64,000 bases of DNA from Marimonas lutisalis (GTDB lineage Bacteria; Pseudomonadota; Alphaproteobacteria; Rhodobacterales; Rhodobacteraceae), in NCBI RefSeq assembly GCF_005434965.1, contig NZ_SKCI01000003.1:372001-436000 (forward strand). The letters are read 5' to 3'. The translations under genes and the position numbers were made by a program. The notes beneath the pieces were generated by a model. The model was not told where the DNA came from and ran no database searches. It saw only the letters and a program-made list of their open reading frames with translations. Below, piece by piece: positions 56,224-64,000 of this stretch. Position 1 is the first letter of the stretch. Each line of letters starts with the position of its first letter.

Positions 56224-56389
56224 ATTCCCTGTTCGTCACCAGAGAATTCCCTGTTCCTGAAAGAACAGGGAATTAGCCTCTAAGCATCTGAAAACACGTT
56301 CGCAATCAGAACGAAAAACTCCAAAATTGCGGTAGAGAGGGCCAAAATCAGGGGATTTCCCTGTAAATTCCCTGTTTTCAGGGAAATTT
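56224..56389. repeat. Cluster of TTCCCTGT repeats
   Basis: At least five TTCCCTGT or ACAGGGAA sequences occur in 166 bases. Two form a perfect 12-bp inverted repeat, AATTCCCTGTTC (56245-56256) and GAACAGGGAATT (56263-56274). Another pair is at 56356-56389. They mark the far edge of the accessory region; an attachment site, binding-site cluster or terminator are all possible. Confidence 0.7.
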
Positions 56390-56447
56390 CAGCTGAGACC
56401 GGTTCGACGCAGACTGCAACCACCACCACTTCACCCCCGTTCAATCC

Positions 56448-56933
56448 TCATGGCATCAGCACATCCCTGCGCTGGAAACTGGCCTGTTCGCGCGAAAGAT
56501 CGTCGTAGATGATCTCGACGTCGACCGACTGGATCGAGCCCAGTGGATGCACCTCGTAGATCTTGGCGTCCTGCGGAATTGCGTTGGGTTGGGCCGTGTC
56601 CGACTGACACTCGGCCAGGGGCCAATCCTGCATTGGCGCGCCGTTGATCGAATAGCGCACGCCGACCAGCCCGCACCGCCAAGACAGGATATGCGTGAAA
56701 TAAATCAAGTCGTTGCCGTCATATTCGCGAACCGCGATCCAGTTTCCCTTGGTCGCCGCCATGATCGGCTTGATCTCGGTCGCGGTCGTGAACTTGCCTG
56801 TCGGTGTCTGCGGTTCGGCCACGTATTGTGGTGCCTCGGAAATCTGCGCAACAGGGCCGCCAGCCACGCCTGACGAGGTGCCCCCACCTGAGTTGAGACC
56901 CAGGGCCACGAGGATCAGAATGAAATCCAGCAT
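56448..56933 (-). CDS. Membrane-anchored protein of unknown function
   Basis: 161 residues from ATG 56933, with AAGGA seven bases before. A short N-terminal hydrophobic segment (MLDFILILVALGLNSGGGTS) probably anchors it. A globular part includes GNWIAVREYDGNDLIYFTHI, WRCGLVGVRYSING and VHPLGSIQSVDVEIIYDD. No family name is recognised. It faces away from the glycosyltransferase-like gene and appears to be core-genome by its codon use. Confidence 0.72.
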   Translation of the reverse strand: MLDFILILVALGLNSGGGTSSGVAGGPVAQISEAPQYVAEPQTPTGKFTTATEIKPIMAATKGNWIAVREYDGNDLIYFTHILSWRCGLVGVRYSINGAPMQDWPLAECQSDTAQPNAIPQDAKIYEVHPLGSIQSVDVEIIYDDLSREQASFQRRDVLMP

Positions 56934-57033
56934 CGATATGTCCTTTTTCGGTTCGCGAGCACCATTCGCCCTTTGTCGGCGCCTGCTCCTGTCCCTATAA
57001 TGATCGTCGAGCAGGCAATGGGCAGGTAGGATA

Positions 57034-58038
57034 ATGGCCGCAAAGGCAAACCAAAGCCAGAAATTCAATATCATGGTTGTGGGCCAGTCGGGCCGCCTGC
57101 AATACGAGGCGTTGCTGTTTGCGGCTTCGCTCCGCCAGTTTTCGCCCGGGTTCAACGGGCGTCTGTTCGTGGCCGAACCGCAACCCGGCCCTGCCTGGAA
57201 TAAGGACCCCCGCATCGGCAATGGTGACGTTCTGGCGGCATTGAACGACCTCGACGCCGAGATTTTACCCTTTGAAAGCAAACACTTCGGCGAGAACTAT
57301 CCCTACGGAAACAAGATTGAGGCGCTTGCCGCCCTCCCCGAGGGCGAGCCATTCGTCTTTTTCGATACCGATACGCTGATCACGGGGGACGTCGCCGCCG
57401 TGCCGTTCGATTTCACCCGGCCCAGCGCATCGCTGCGTCGCGAAGGCACCTGGCCGCAGATCGAGCTTTACGGCCCCGGTTATACGCAGATCTGGAAATC
57501 GCTCTACGACAAATTCGGTCTGGATTTCGAAAGCTCGCTCGACCTCGGGCAGCCGGACGAATACTGGAAGCGGTATCTCTATTTCAACGCGGGCTTTTTC
57601 TACTATGAATGCCCGCGCGTCTTTGGCGACAAGTTCCTGGAATATGCGCTGGCAATCCTGTCGGACCCGCCCGAAGAGCTGGTCTGCCAATCGATGGACC
57701 CTTGGCTTGACCAGGTGGCTCTGCCGTTGGTGATCCACGCGCTGGGTGGCGGCCGCGACACCCTGCCCGAAGGGTATCTCGACGGCGCGGTCAGCTGTCA
57801 TTACCGCCTCTTCCCGATGCTGTATGCGCGCGAGGCCGACCATGTTGTCGCCGCGCTGGAGGAAGTGGCGAGCCCGAACAGGATCAAGAAAGTACTCAAG
57901 CAATACGAGCCGATCAAGCGCATGGTCTACCAGAACCGAGGCCAGAAGGTACGGGCGCTGTTCGACCAGGATGATCTGCCCCGGCGCGAGCAAGCGATCC
58001 GCAACAGGATTAAACGCGAAGGGTTCTGGATGCGTTAA
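57034..58038 (+). CDS. Glycosyltransferase-like protein (GT-A fold)
   Basis: 334 residues, cytoplasmic. The N-terminus FNIMVVGQSGRLQYEALLFA and the segment PFVFFDTDTLITGDVAAV (DTD at 111-113) fit a GT-A nucleotide-sugar transferase such as GT8, where DxD binds the metal. YLYFNAGFFYYECPRVFG is also GT8-like. The acceptor is unknown, and no cell-envelope cluster surrounds it. A 9-bp inverted repeat follows the gene. Confidence 0.72.
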   Translation: MAAKANQSQKFNIMVVGQSGRLQYEALLFAASLRQFSPGFNGRLFVAEPQPGPAWNKDPRIGNGDVLAALNDLDAEILPFESKHFGENYPYGNKIEALAALPEGEPFVFFDTDTLITGDVAAVPFDFTRPSASLRREGTWPQIELYGPGYTQIWKSLYDKFGLDFESSLDLGQPDEYWKRYLYFNAGFFYYECPRVFGDKFLEYALAILSDPPEELVCQSMDPWLDQVALPLVIHALGGGRDTLPEGYLDGAVSCHYRLFPMLYAREADHVVAALEEVASPNRIKKVLKQYEPIKRMVYQNRGQKVRALFDQDDLPRREQAIRNRIKREGFWMR

Positions 58039-58042
58039 CGCG

Positions 58043-58089
58043 GCGAACGCGCTTCCTGCGTCGCACCGCATGTCAGAACACGCGTTCGC
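58043..58089 (+). repeat. Inverted repeat after the glycosyltransferase gene
   Basis: GCGAACGCG (58043-58051) pairs with CGCGTTCGC (58081-58089) around a 29-base loop. It lies just after the stop codon but lacks a T-run. Confidence 0.45.
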
Positions 58090-58196
58090 CCCCGGGCCGT
58101 GCGCGCGTGAATTCTGCCTTTCCTGCGCGAGGCCAGTTGTTAGGCTGTGCCGAATGGCATACTGCTGTGACAATTCTACGCAAGGGAGGGCCAGTC

Positions 58197-59477
58197 ATGG
58201 CATACGGATTCGACACGCTACAGGTTCATGCGGGCGCACGGCCCGACCCGGCGACGGGGGCGCGACAGACGCCAATCTACCAAACCACAGCCTACGTTTT
58301 TCGCGACGCCGACCACGCGGCGGCGCTCTTCAATTTGCAGGAAGTGGGATACATCTACTCGCGCCTGACGAACCCAACCGTCGCGGTGCTGCAGGAACGG
58401 CTTGCTGCGCTCGAGGGTGGCGCCGGGGCGGTCTGCTGCTCGTCCGGGCACGCGGCGCAGATCATGGCGCTCTTTCCGCTGATGGCCCCGGGCCGGAACA
58501 TCGTGGCTTCGACACGGCTTTATGGCGGAACGGTCACGCAGTTCAGCCAGACGATCAAGCGGTTCGGCTGGTCGGCGACCTTCGTGGACTTCGACGATGT
58601 CGAGGCCGTGGCCGCGGCGATCGACGATGATACCCGCGCTATCTTCTGCGAATCCATCGCGAATCCGGGGGGTTACATTACCGATCTTGATGCGATTTCC
58701 GAAGTTGCCAACAAGGCCGGGCTGCCGCTGATCGTCGACAACACCTCGGCCACGCCCTACCTGTGCCGCCCGATCGAGCATGGTGCCACGCTGGTGGTTC
58801 ATTCGACCACGAAATACCTGACCGGCAACGGCACGGTGACCGGCGGCGCGGTCATCGATTCGGGCAATTTCGACTGGTCGGCCAGCGGCAAGTTCCCGTC
58901 GCTGAGCGAACCGGAGCCCGCCTATCACGGGTTGAAATTTCACGAAACCTTCGGGCCGCTGGCCTATACCTTCCACGGTATCGCCATCGGGCTGCGCGAT
59001 CTGGGGATGACAATGAACCCGCAGGCCGCGCATTACACGCTGATGGGGATCGAAACCCTGAGCCTGCGCATGGAGCGCCACGTTGAGAACGCGAAGAAGG
59101 TTTCCCAGTGGCTTGAGAAACATGATAAAATCGACGCGGTCACCTATGCCGGACTGGAATCGTCACCCTATCACGACCGGGTTGCACGGATCTGCCCGAA
59201 GGGCGCTGGCGGCCTGTTCACCATCGCGCTGAAAGGCGGCTACGAGGCCTGTGTGAAATTCGTCGACAGCCTGGAACTCTTCAGCCACGTGGCCAACCTG
59301 GGCGATACGCGATCGCTGGTGATTCACTCGGCCTCGACCACGCACCGGCAGCTGTCGCCCGAGCAGCAGAAGGCGGCGGGGGCGGCGCCGAATGTGGTGC
59401 GCATCTCGATCGGGATCGAGGATGCCGACGACCTGATCGCCGATCTCGACCAGGCGCTGGAAAAGGCCCACGGCTAA
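58197..59477 (+). CDS. metY: O-acetylhomoserine aminocarboxypropyltransferase
   Basis: PLP enzyme that makes homocysteine from O-acetylhomoserine and sulfide. The 426 residues begin MAYGFDTLQVHAG from an ATG with GGGAGGG before it. Cys/Met-metabolism features are PIYQTTAYVF, YIYSRLTNPTVAVLQERLAALEGG, VDNTSATPYLCRP and the PLP lysine in VVHSTTKYLTGNG. The insertion and length distinguish it from MetB/MetC. The upstream leader shows no SAM-riboswitch motif. Confidence 0.95.
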   Translation: MAYGFDTLQVHAGARPDPATGARQTPIYQTTAYVFRDADHAAALFNLQEVGYIYSRLTNPTVAVLQERLAALEGGAGAVCCSSGHAAQIMALFPLMAPGRNIVASTRLYGGTVTQFSQTIKRFGWSATFVDFDDVEAVAAAIDDDTRAIFCESIANPGGYITDLDAISEVANKAGLPLIVDNTSATPYLCRPIEHGATLVVHSTTKYLTGNGTVTGGAVIDSGNFDWSASGKFPSLSEPEPAYHGLKFHETFGPLAYTFHGIAIGLRDLGMTMNPQAAHYTLMGIETLSLRMERHVENAKKVSQWLEKHDKIDAVTYAGLESSPYHDRVARICPKGAGGLFTIALKGGYEACVKFVDSLELFSHVANLGDTRSLVIHSASTTHRQLSPEQQKAAGAAPNVVRISIGIEDADDLIADLDQALEKAHG

Positions 59478-59531
59478 AGGCGATTCACCGGTTCTCAACG
59501 CCGGTTAACGCCACCGAACGCTGAAAATCAG

Positions 59532-59576
59532 GGGGGTGATTTGCGTGCACCCCCCGGCTGACATCCGGCTGCCGCC
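59532..59576 (-). repeat. Dispersed TGTCA repeat, copy C
   Basis: Read on the minus strand it is GGCAGCCGGATGTCAGCC followed by GGGGGGTGCACGCAAATCAC, nearly the same as copy B at 14998-15042. GGTTAACG at 59502-59509 and GTTAACC at 59637-59643 flank it. It lies about 150 bases before the 980-residue protein gene. Confidence 0.75.
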
Positions 59577-59619
59577 AAATCCAGGCGCGCACGGCCCTGC
59601 CGCAGCTTAATCGACCATG

Positions 59620-59648
59620 CGCCCCCATAAGGGGGCGTTAACCTTTTC
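59620..59648 (+). terminator. Probable terminator after metY
   Basis: CGCCCCC-ATAA-GGGGGCG (7-bp stem) followed by TTAACCTTTTCC. The T-run is interrupted, so efficiency is uncertain. Confidence 0.5.
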
Positions 59649-59727
59649 CTCGGCGGGAAGCTGCTATAACTTCGGGATGATGTGAGGAGACTCCCCTAGA
59701 CCTTTAAAGAGTGCTAAATCCCCGGCG

Positions 59728-62670
59728 ATGAAACCAAGTTTTGCTTTATCCCTGTCCTTTGAGGGCATCGGGCTGTTGCACCGATCCTTTCCCGGCTGGA
59801 ACCGGGTGGGAGAGGTCGCGCTCGATTCCCCCGATCTGGCCGGGGCGTTGGCGGTGCTGCGCGAGACTGCGCAGCAGATCAACGGCAAGGAACTGACCAC
59901 GAAGCTGGTCATTCCCAACGACCAGATCAAATACCTTTCGCTCGATCTGGGCGTAACAACCGAGACCGAGCGCGAAACGGCGATCCGCGGGGCGCTGGAC
60001 GGCGCCACGCCCTATCCCGTCGACCACCTGGTATTCGACTGGTCGGTCGAGGGCGACCAGACGCTGGTTGCAGCCGTGGCGCGCGAAACGCTGGCCGAGG
60101 CCGAAGCCTTTGCCGCCGATCACGGCTTTGCCCCGATGAGCTTTGTCGCGATCCCGCAGGAAGGCGCGTTTTCTGGCGAACCGTTCTTTGGCCAGACGCG
60201 GCATGCCGACAGTGTATTGCCCGAGGGCGAGGCGGTGCAGCGCGACATGGCTGCGATCCGCGTCACCGGCGTGGCACGCCTGCCCGAGGACGAGGCGGAG
60301 GATGACGCCGAGACCACCGTGGCCTTGTCCGGGGCGAACACGGTGGACGAAGCGGCAGCGCCCGAAGCCGAGGCGACCGCCCCCGAAGCGGCAGACGACA
60401 TGCCCGAGGACGAAACGGCGGATGACGAAGCGCCCGGCCCGGAGGTCGCCGCCGAAGCGGCCGAGACGGCGCCAGATGAGAACGCGGCGGACGAGGGCGA
60501 AACCGAGGCGGCGGAGCCGACAGATGAGCCGGTCCCGCACGACGCGCTGGAGGAAGAGCCAACCGCCGAGCCGGAGCCGGTGTTCGAGCACAAGCCGGTA
60601 ACGGACACGCCGCCCGAGCCGGCCCCTGAACCTGACCCGGAAACCGAGCTGGAAGCCGAGCCGGAGGCGGTGGACGAGATCGCGGGCGCAGCCACCGACA
60701 CAGACACGGGCGAGCCCGAGGAGGAAACACAGGAGCCGGAAGCCGCGGCAGACGCCGCCCCCGTGCCCGCCTTCAGCACGATCCGCGCCCGCCGGGACGA
60801 ACCGACAACGCCCGAGGCGCCGCGCCTGTCCGGCGTGAAACGCGGGGCAGAGGACCTGACCGCGCCGTCGATCCCGATCGAGCCGGACCACACGGACGAG
60901 GCCCCGACCCCCGCGATCGAGGCCACGCCAATGGCCTATGGCCAGGGTGACCTGCCCGGGGACGACATCCCGCCGATCCCCCCGGCCCCCGAATACGAAG
61001 AAGTCGGAGAGATTCCGCCCTTCCCCGATCACCTGCGCGATGACGCCCCCGCCGCCGAAGACATGCCAGCCCATGAGGCGGCGGAGCCGGCCGCGAAAGA
61101 TGGCATGGCCGCCTATGGCCGCAGGGGCGCGGCGATGGCGGCCGGGCTGGCAACCAGCATCGGGTCGGGCCTGGCTGCGCGCAAGGCGCGCCGCGCCGAG
61201 GCCCGTGGGCAGGCCGAAACCGAGACCGCCCCGCTGCCGGATCCCGACGCCGAACGCCAGCGCATGACGGTTTTCGGCGCACGCGAGCGCGAAAAGAAGA
61301 AGACGGCCGCAGTGGGTGGCAAGCCGCGCTACCTGGGGCTGATCCTGACGGCGGTGTTGCTTCTGTTCCTGGCCGGGGTCGCGGCCTGGGCGTCCATCTT
61401 CGTGGACGAAGGCCTGTCACGCTTCTTTGGCCCGCGCGACACGGCGGTGGCCACCCTGCCCGCAGATGCCGTGGATGAAATGAGCGTCGAAGGCGAAGAG
61501 GCCATGGTGCCCACCCCGCCCGAGGACATGGTTGAAACCGCAGCGCTGGAGATTGCGCCGCCGCAGGAGGAGGCCCCACCGGCGCTGGCCGAGCCGCAGG
61601 CGCCACATGCGCTGAGCCTGGAGGAAGCGCAGGCGCGCTATGCCGTGACCGGCGTGTGGCTGCGCGCGCCCGAACCGCCCGCGCTGCCCCAGCAGGCCGA
61701 TCTGGAGGAGCTCTACGTCGCCTCGATCGACGCGAGGGTGGAAGAGCACGACGCGGTGGCCCTGCCCGCAATCACCTCGCTGACGACGGACGAGGTGATT
61801 GCGCGTGTGGCCACCCCCGCGGCACGCGGCACGGTGTTCGACCTGAACGATGCGGGCCTGGTGGTTGCCACCGTCGAAGGTGCGCTGAGCCCGGAAGGTT
61901 TCATGGTCTATGCCGGGCGCCCGCCCGTGGTGCCCGACGCCCTGCCCCAACGCGAGGAGACAGCCGACCCCGCGCTGAGCGAGGCGCTGCAGAAACTGGC
62001 AGCCTTCCGGCCCAAGCCGCGCCCGGAAGGCCTGGTCGAGGAGAACGAACGCCAGACGCTGGGCGGGCTGACCCTGGCCGAGCTGGCGCAAATTCGGCCG
62101 AAACTGCGCCCGGAAAGCGCGCAGGAACAGGCCGCTGCCACCGCGGCGGCAGCGCAGGCAGCGGCCGAAGCCGAGGCCGAGGCTGAACGGCAACGCGTCG
62201 AGAACGCCGCCGACGCTGCGGTGGCCGAAGCCCAGGCCGCAGCCGAGGCGCAGGACCCGACCGCAGGAGGAACCGCGCAGGCGGTGCCTGTCTCGGTCAA
62301 GCCCGAAGCGCGGCCGCGGAATTTCTCGCGCATCGTGGAGCGCGCGCAGCAGGCCGATGAACGAGAGGCCACGCGCGTGGCCGCCGCGGTGCCCCGCCAG
62401 CAGGCCGTGGCGCCCAGCATCCCGTCGAAATCGAACGTCGCCAAGGCCGCGACCGTGCGCAACCAGCTGAACCTGCGCAAGGTCAACCTGATCGGGGTCT
62501 ATGGCAAGCCCAGTTCGCGCCGCGCCCTGGTGCGCCTGTCGAACGGGCGCTACAAGAAGGTCAAGGTCGGCGACCGGCTGGATGGTGGCCGCGTTCAGGC
62601 GATCGGCGAATCCGAGTTGCGCTATTCCAAGAACGGGCGAAACGTGATCCTGCAGATGCCGCGCGGCTGA
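59728..62670 (+). CDS. PilM/GspL-like plus PilP/GspC-like fusion with acidic linker
   Basis: A 980-residue protein. Residues 1-165 resemble the actin-like PilM/GspL cytoplasmic domain (LTTKLVIPNDQIKYLSLDLG, PYPVDHLVFDWSV). Residues about 165-500 are an Ala/Glu/Pro-rich acidic linker. A membrane helix follows at about 535-556 (LGLILTAVLLLFLAGVAAWA), then a periplasmic part with a coiled-coil-like stretch. The last 70 residues (VNLIGVYGKPSSRRALVRLS, YKKVKVGDRLDGGRVQAIGE) match the PilP/GspC homology region. It would span the inner membrane. No other pilus or secretion gene is nearby. Such proteins are often misnamed initiation factor 2 because of the acidic repeat. Confidence 0.75.
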   Translation: MKPSFALSLSFEGIGLLHRSFPGWNRVGEVALDSPDLAGALAVLRETAQQINGKELTTKLVIPNDQIKYLSLDLGVTTETERETAIRGALDGATPYPVDHLVFDWSVEGDQTLVAAVARETLAEAEAFAADHGFAPMSFVAIPQEGAFSGEPFFGQTRHADSVLPEGEAVQRDMAAIRVTGVARLPEDEAEDDAETTVALSGANTVDEAAAPEAEATAPEAADDMPEDETADDEAPGPEVAAEAAETAPDENAADEGETEAAEPTDEPVPHDALEEEPTAEPEPVFEHKPVTDTPPEPAPEPDPETELEAEPEAVDEIAGAATDTDTGEPEEETQEPEAAADAAPVPAFSTIRARRDEPTTPEAPRLSGVKRGAEDLTAPSIPIEPDHTDEAPTPAIEATPMAYGQGDLPGDDIPPIPPAPEYEEVGEIPPFPDHLRDDAPAAEDMPAHEAAEPAAKDGMAAYGRRGAAMAAGLATSIGSGLAARKARRAEARGQAETETAPLPDPDAERQRMTVFGAREREKKKTAAVGGKPRYLGLILTAVLLLFLAGVAAWASIFVDEGLSRFFGPRDTAVATLPADAVDEMSVEGEEAMVPTPPEDMVETAALEIAPPQEEAPPALAEPQAPHALSLEEAQARYAVTGVWLRAPEPPALPQQADLEELYVASIDARVEEHDAVALPAITSLTTDEVIARVATPAARGTVFDLNDAGLVVATVEGALSPEGFMVYAGRPPVVPDALPQREETADPALSEALQKLAAFRPKPRPEGLVEENERQTLGGLTLAELAQIRPKLRPESAQEQAAATAAAAQAAAEAEAEAERQRVENAADAAVAEAQAAAEAQDPTAGGTAQAVPVSVKPEARPRNFSRIVERAQQADEREATRVAAAVPRQQAVAPSIPSKSNVAKAATVRNQLNLRKVNLIGVYGKPSSRRALVRLSNGRYKKVKVGDRLDGGRVQAIGESELRYSKNGRNVILQMPRG

Positions 62671-62682
62671 CCCCGGATTGCA

Positions 62683-63996
62683 ATGATGGACGGGCACGAC
62701 ATCTCAACCGACATCCTGGTGATCGGCGGCGGCACGGCCGGGTTTGGCGCAGCCATCGCCGCCGCGCGGCAGGGGTTTGCGACCTGTCTGATCGAGGCAG
62801 GCCAGACCCCCGGCGGGGTGATGGCCTTCTGCCCCGGCATGCCGTGGGGGGCGGCCTATCCGACAGGCACGCTGATCGGCGGGCTGATGGAGGAACTGGC
62901 CGGGCGGCTCATGGCCATGACGCCGCCCGCGGCCGAGGCGCGGCCCTGCACGCTGGAGAATTTCGGGCCCGAGATCATCTATGACCCCGAGATCGCGACC
63001 CTGACCATGGTCGAGATGCTGGAAGAGGCCGGGGTGCGCTTTCTTCCCGGGACCACCGCGCTTGCCCCGGTGATGGAGGGCCAGCGCATTGCCGCGGTCG
63101 AGATCGCCGACCGGCGCGGCCTGCGCCGGGTGCGGTCGAAGATCATGATCGATTGCTCGGGCGATGGCGACATCGCGGCCAAGGCCGGCGTGCCCTTTGC
63201 GCTTGGCGATGCCACGGGCGCGATGATGGGGGTTTCGCTGACCTTTTTCATGCAGGGCGCGGACTGGGACCGGGTGTTTGCCGGCAACGACCCCTATTTC
63301 ACCGGCTTTGCGGAACAGGGCGTGGCCGAGGGGCGGCTGCATCCCGACCTGGCCAAGCTTTACATGATGAAGGGGTTTCATCGGGGATCGGTGTTCTGCA
63401 ATTCGGTCGTGATCCGTGGTGTCGATGGCACTGATCCGGCCGACGTGGCCCGCGCCACCCAGGAAGGCCGCAGGCGGTGCCACGCGCTGGCGCGGTTCTT
63501 GGTGGACGCGGTGCCGGGCTTCGAGCAGGCAAGAATGACCCACCTGGGCCCCACGGTGGGCGTGCGCGAGACGCGCAAGCTGGAAGGCATGTACCGCGTC
63601 ACCGGCGCGGACCTGGCGGCAGCGCGGAAATTCCCCGACGGGATCGTGGCCTGCGACAACCCCATCGACGACGTCATGCGCACCGACAATTCCATGACCC
63701 ACGACGCGGCGCTGGGTGCGGGCGACTACTATACCATCCCGTTCCGGGCGCTGGTGCCGCAGACGGTCGAGAACCTGATGTTCGCGGGCCGGATCGTTTC
63801 GGCCGATGCCGTGGCCTTTGCCTCGGTCCGGGGGATGCCGCAATGCATGGCGATGGGCCAGGCCACGGGCACCGCCGCGGCCATGGCCATTCGCGATGCG
63901 ATCCCGGTGCAGCAGGTGGATCATGCCGCACTGGTGGCCGAGTTGCAGCGGCAGGGGCTGCGCGGACTGGGGGACGACCGGCTGGGCGGCAAATGA
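62683..63996 (+). CDS. FAD-dependent oxidoreductase
   Basis: 437 residues, complete, ending four bases before the window edge. The Rossmann FAD-binding motif is ILVIGGGTAGFGAAIAAARQG. The rest fits the FAD_oxidored family (DCSGDGDIAAKAGVPF, and MFAGRIVSADAVAFASVRGM with the second FAD-contacting segment). The substrate is unknown. It starts 12 bases after the pilus-like gene, so the two are probably co-transcribed; the next gene lies outside the window. Confidence 0.9.
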   Translation: MMDGHDISTDILVIGGGTAGFGAAIAAARQGFATCLIEAGQTPGGVMAFCPGMPWGAAYPTGTLIGGLMEELAGRLMAMTPPAAEARPCTLENFGPEIIYDPEIATLTMVEMLEEAGVRFLPGTTALAPVMEGQRIAAVEIADRRGLRRVRSKIMIDCSGDGDIAAKAGVPFALGDATGAMMGVSLTFFMQGADWDRVFAGNDPYFTGFAEQGVAEGRLHPDLAKLYMMKGFHRGSVFCNSVVIRGVDGTDPADVARATQEGRRRCHALARFLVDAVPGFEQARMTHLGPTVGVRETRKLEGMYRVTGADLAAARKFPDGIVACDNPIDDVMRTDNSMTHDAALGAGDYYTIPFRALVPQTVENLMFAGRIVSADAVAFASVRGMPQCMAMGQATGTAAAMAIRDAIPVQQVDHAALVAELQRQGLRGLGDDRLGGK

Positions 63997-64000
63997 AAAC

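Larger units (their letters stand above)
32300..56447. mobile_element. Accessory island next to tRNA-Tyr (composite, decayed)
   Basis: From the 3' end of tRNA-Tyr to about 56.4 kb the content changes from core genes to a serine recombinase module, a conjugation-gene fragment, IS3 remnants, resistance-like enzymes, and a phage-like methyltransferase/repressor block, with many decayed gaps. No direct repeat of the tRNA 3' end was found at the far edge, and serine recombinases do not normally use tRNA genes. The boundaries are therefore inferred from gene content only, and the region may be several insertions rather than one. Confidence 0.55.

Noticed and set aside
58090-58196. SAM-II riboswitch upstream of metY
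   Set aside because: Such elements often precede met genes in Alphaproteobacteria, but neither the conserved stem nor the pseudoknot sequence could be found here.
60120-60926. Serine/alanine-rich frame opposite the acidic linker
   Set aside because: It is the reverse reading of the GAG/GCC-rich linker codons of the 980-residue protein.

Overview
The window looks like chromosome of an alphaproteobacterium of the Rhodobacterales (Roseobacter/Rhodobacter group). Pointers are the high GC with C/G-ending codons, a dcw cluster of the mraZ-rsmH-ftsL-ftsI-murE-murF-mraY-murD type with a terminator-bearing leader, a DUF1127 gene followed by an array of CCUCCUCCC-loop hairpins (the CcaF1/CcsR arrangement known from Rhodobacter), and the hisB-hisH-(DUF2147)-hisA-hisF-hisE order. 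No genus is claimed.

Region 1 (1-32.3 kb) is mostly core genome. It holds the 3' end of parE, a broken AT-rich TIR-domain gene, a HELTH-motif lipoprotein, and the peptidoglycan/division cluster on the minus strand from mraZ (11977) down to murD (2909). Then come apbC/mrp, the DUF1127 gene with six anti-Shine-Dalgarno-like hairpins (13950-14458), yjdM, a PcrA/UvrD helicase, an FMN 2-hydroxy-acid dehydrogenase, pyruvate carboxylase with an overlapping MFS gene, a MAPEG protein, tRNA-Gly(GCC), a stand-alone Lrp effector domain, a large alpha/beta-hydrolase lipoprotein, the histidine genes, a CoA-binding protein, rlmB and tRNA-Tyr(GTA).

Region 2 (about 32.3-56.4 kb) is an accessory region starting just after tRNA-Tyr. 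It carries a large serine recombinase with DUF2924 and DUF3489 partners, a TrbI/VirB10-like fragment, two IS3-family remnants, beta-lactamase-fold enzymes beside an AraC regulator, several lipoproteins and alpha/beta hydrolases, a two-helix K+ channel, an M81 (MlrC-like) protein, and a phage-like block (DUF5681, ParB-methyltransferase, XRE repressor, ImmA/IrrE peptidase) ending in TTCCCTGT repeats. Many stretches between these genes are decayed.

Region 3 (56.4-64 kb) returns to core-like sequence: a secreted hypothetical protein, a glycosyltransferase-like protein, metY, a 980-residue protein joining a PilM/GspL-like start to a PilP/GspC-like end through a long acidic linker, and a FAD-dependent oxidoreductase.

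The observations most worth pursuing are RNA and repeat features: the three-unit hairpin RNA array, an UpsM-like leader RNA before mraZ, a compact sRNA candidate behind rlmB, and a modular TGTCA repeat seen three times, each beside GTTAAC-type sequences and each upstream of a different core gene.
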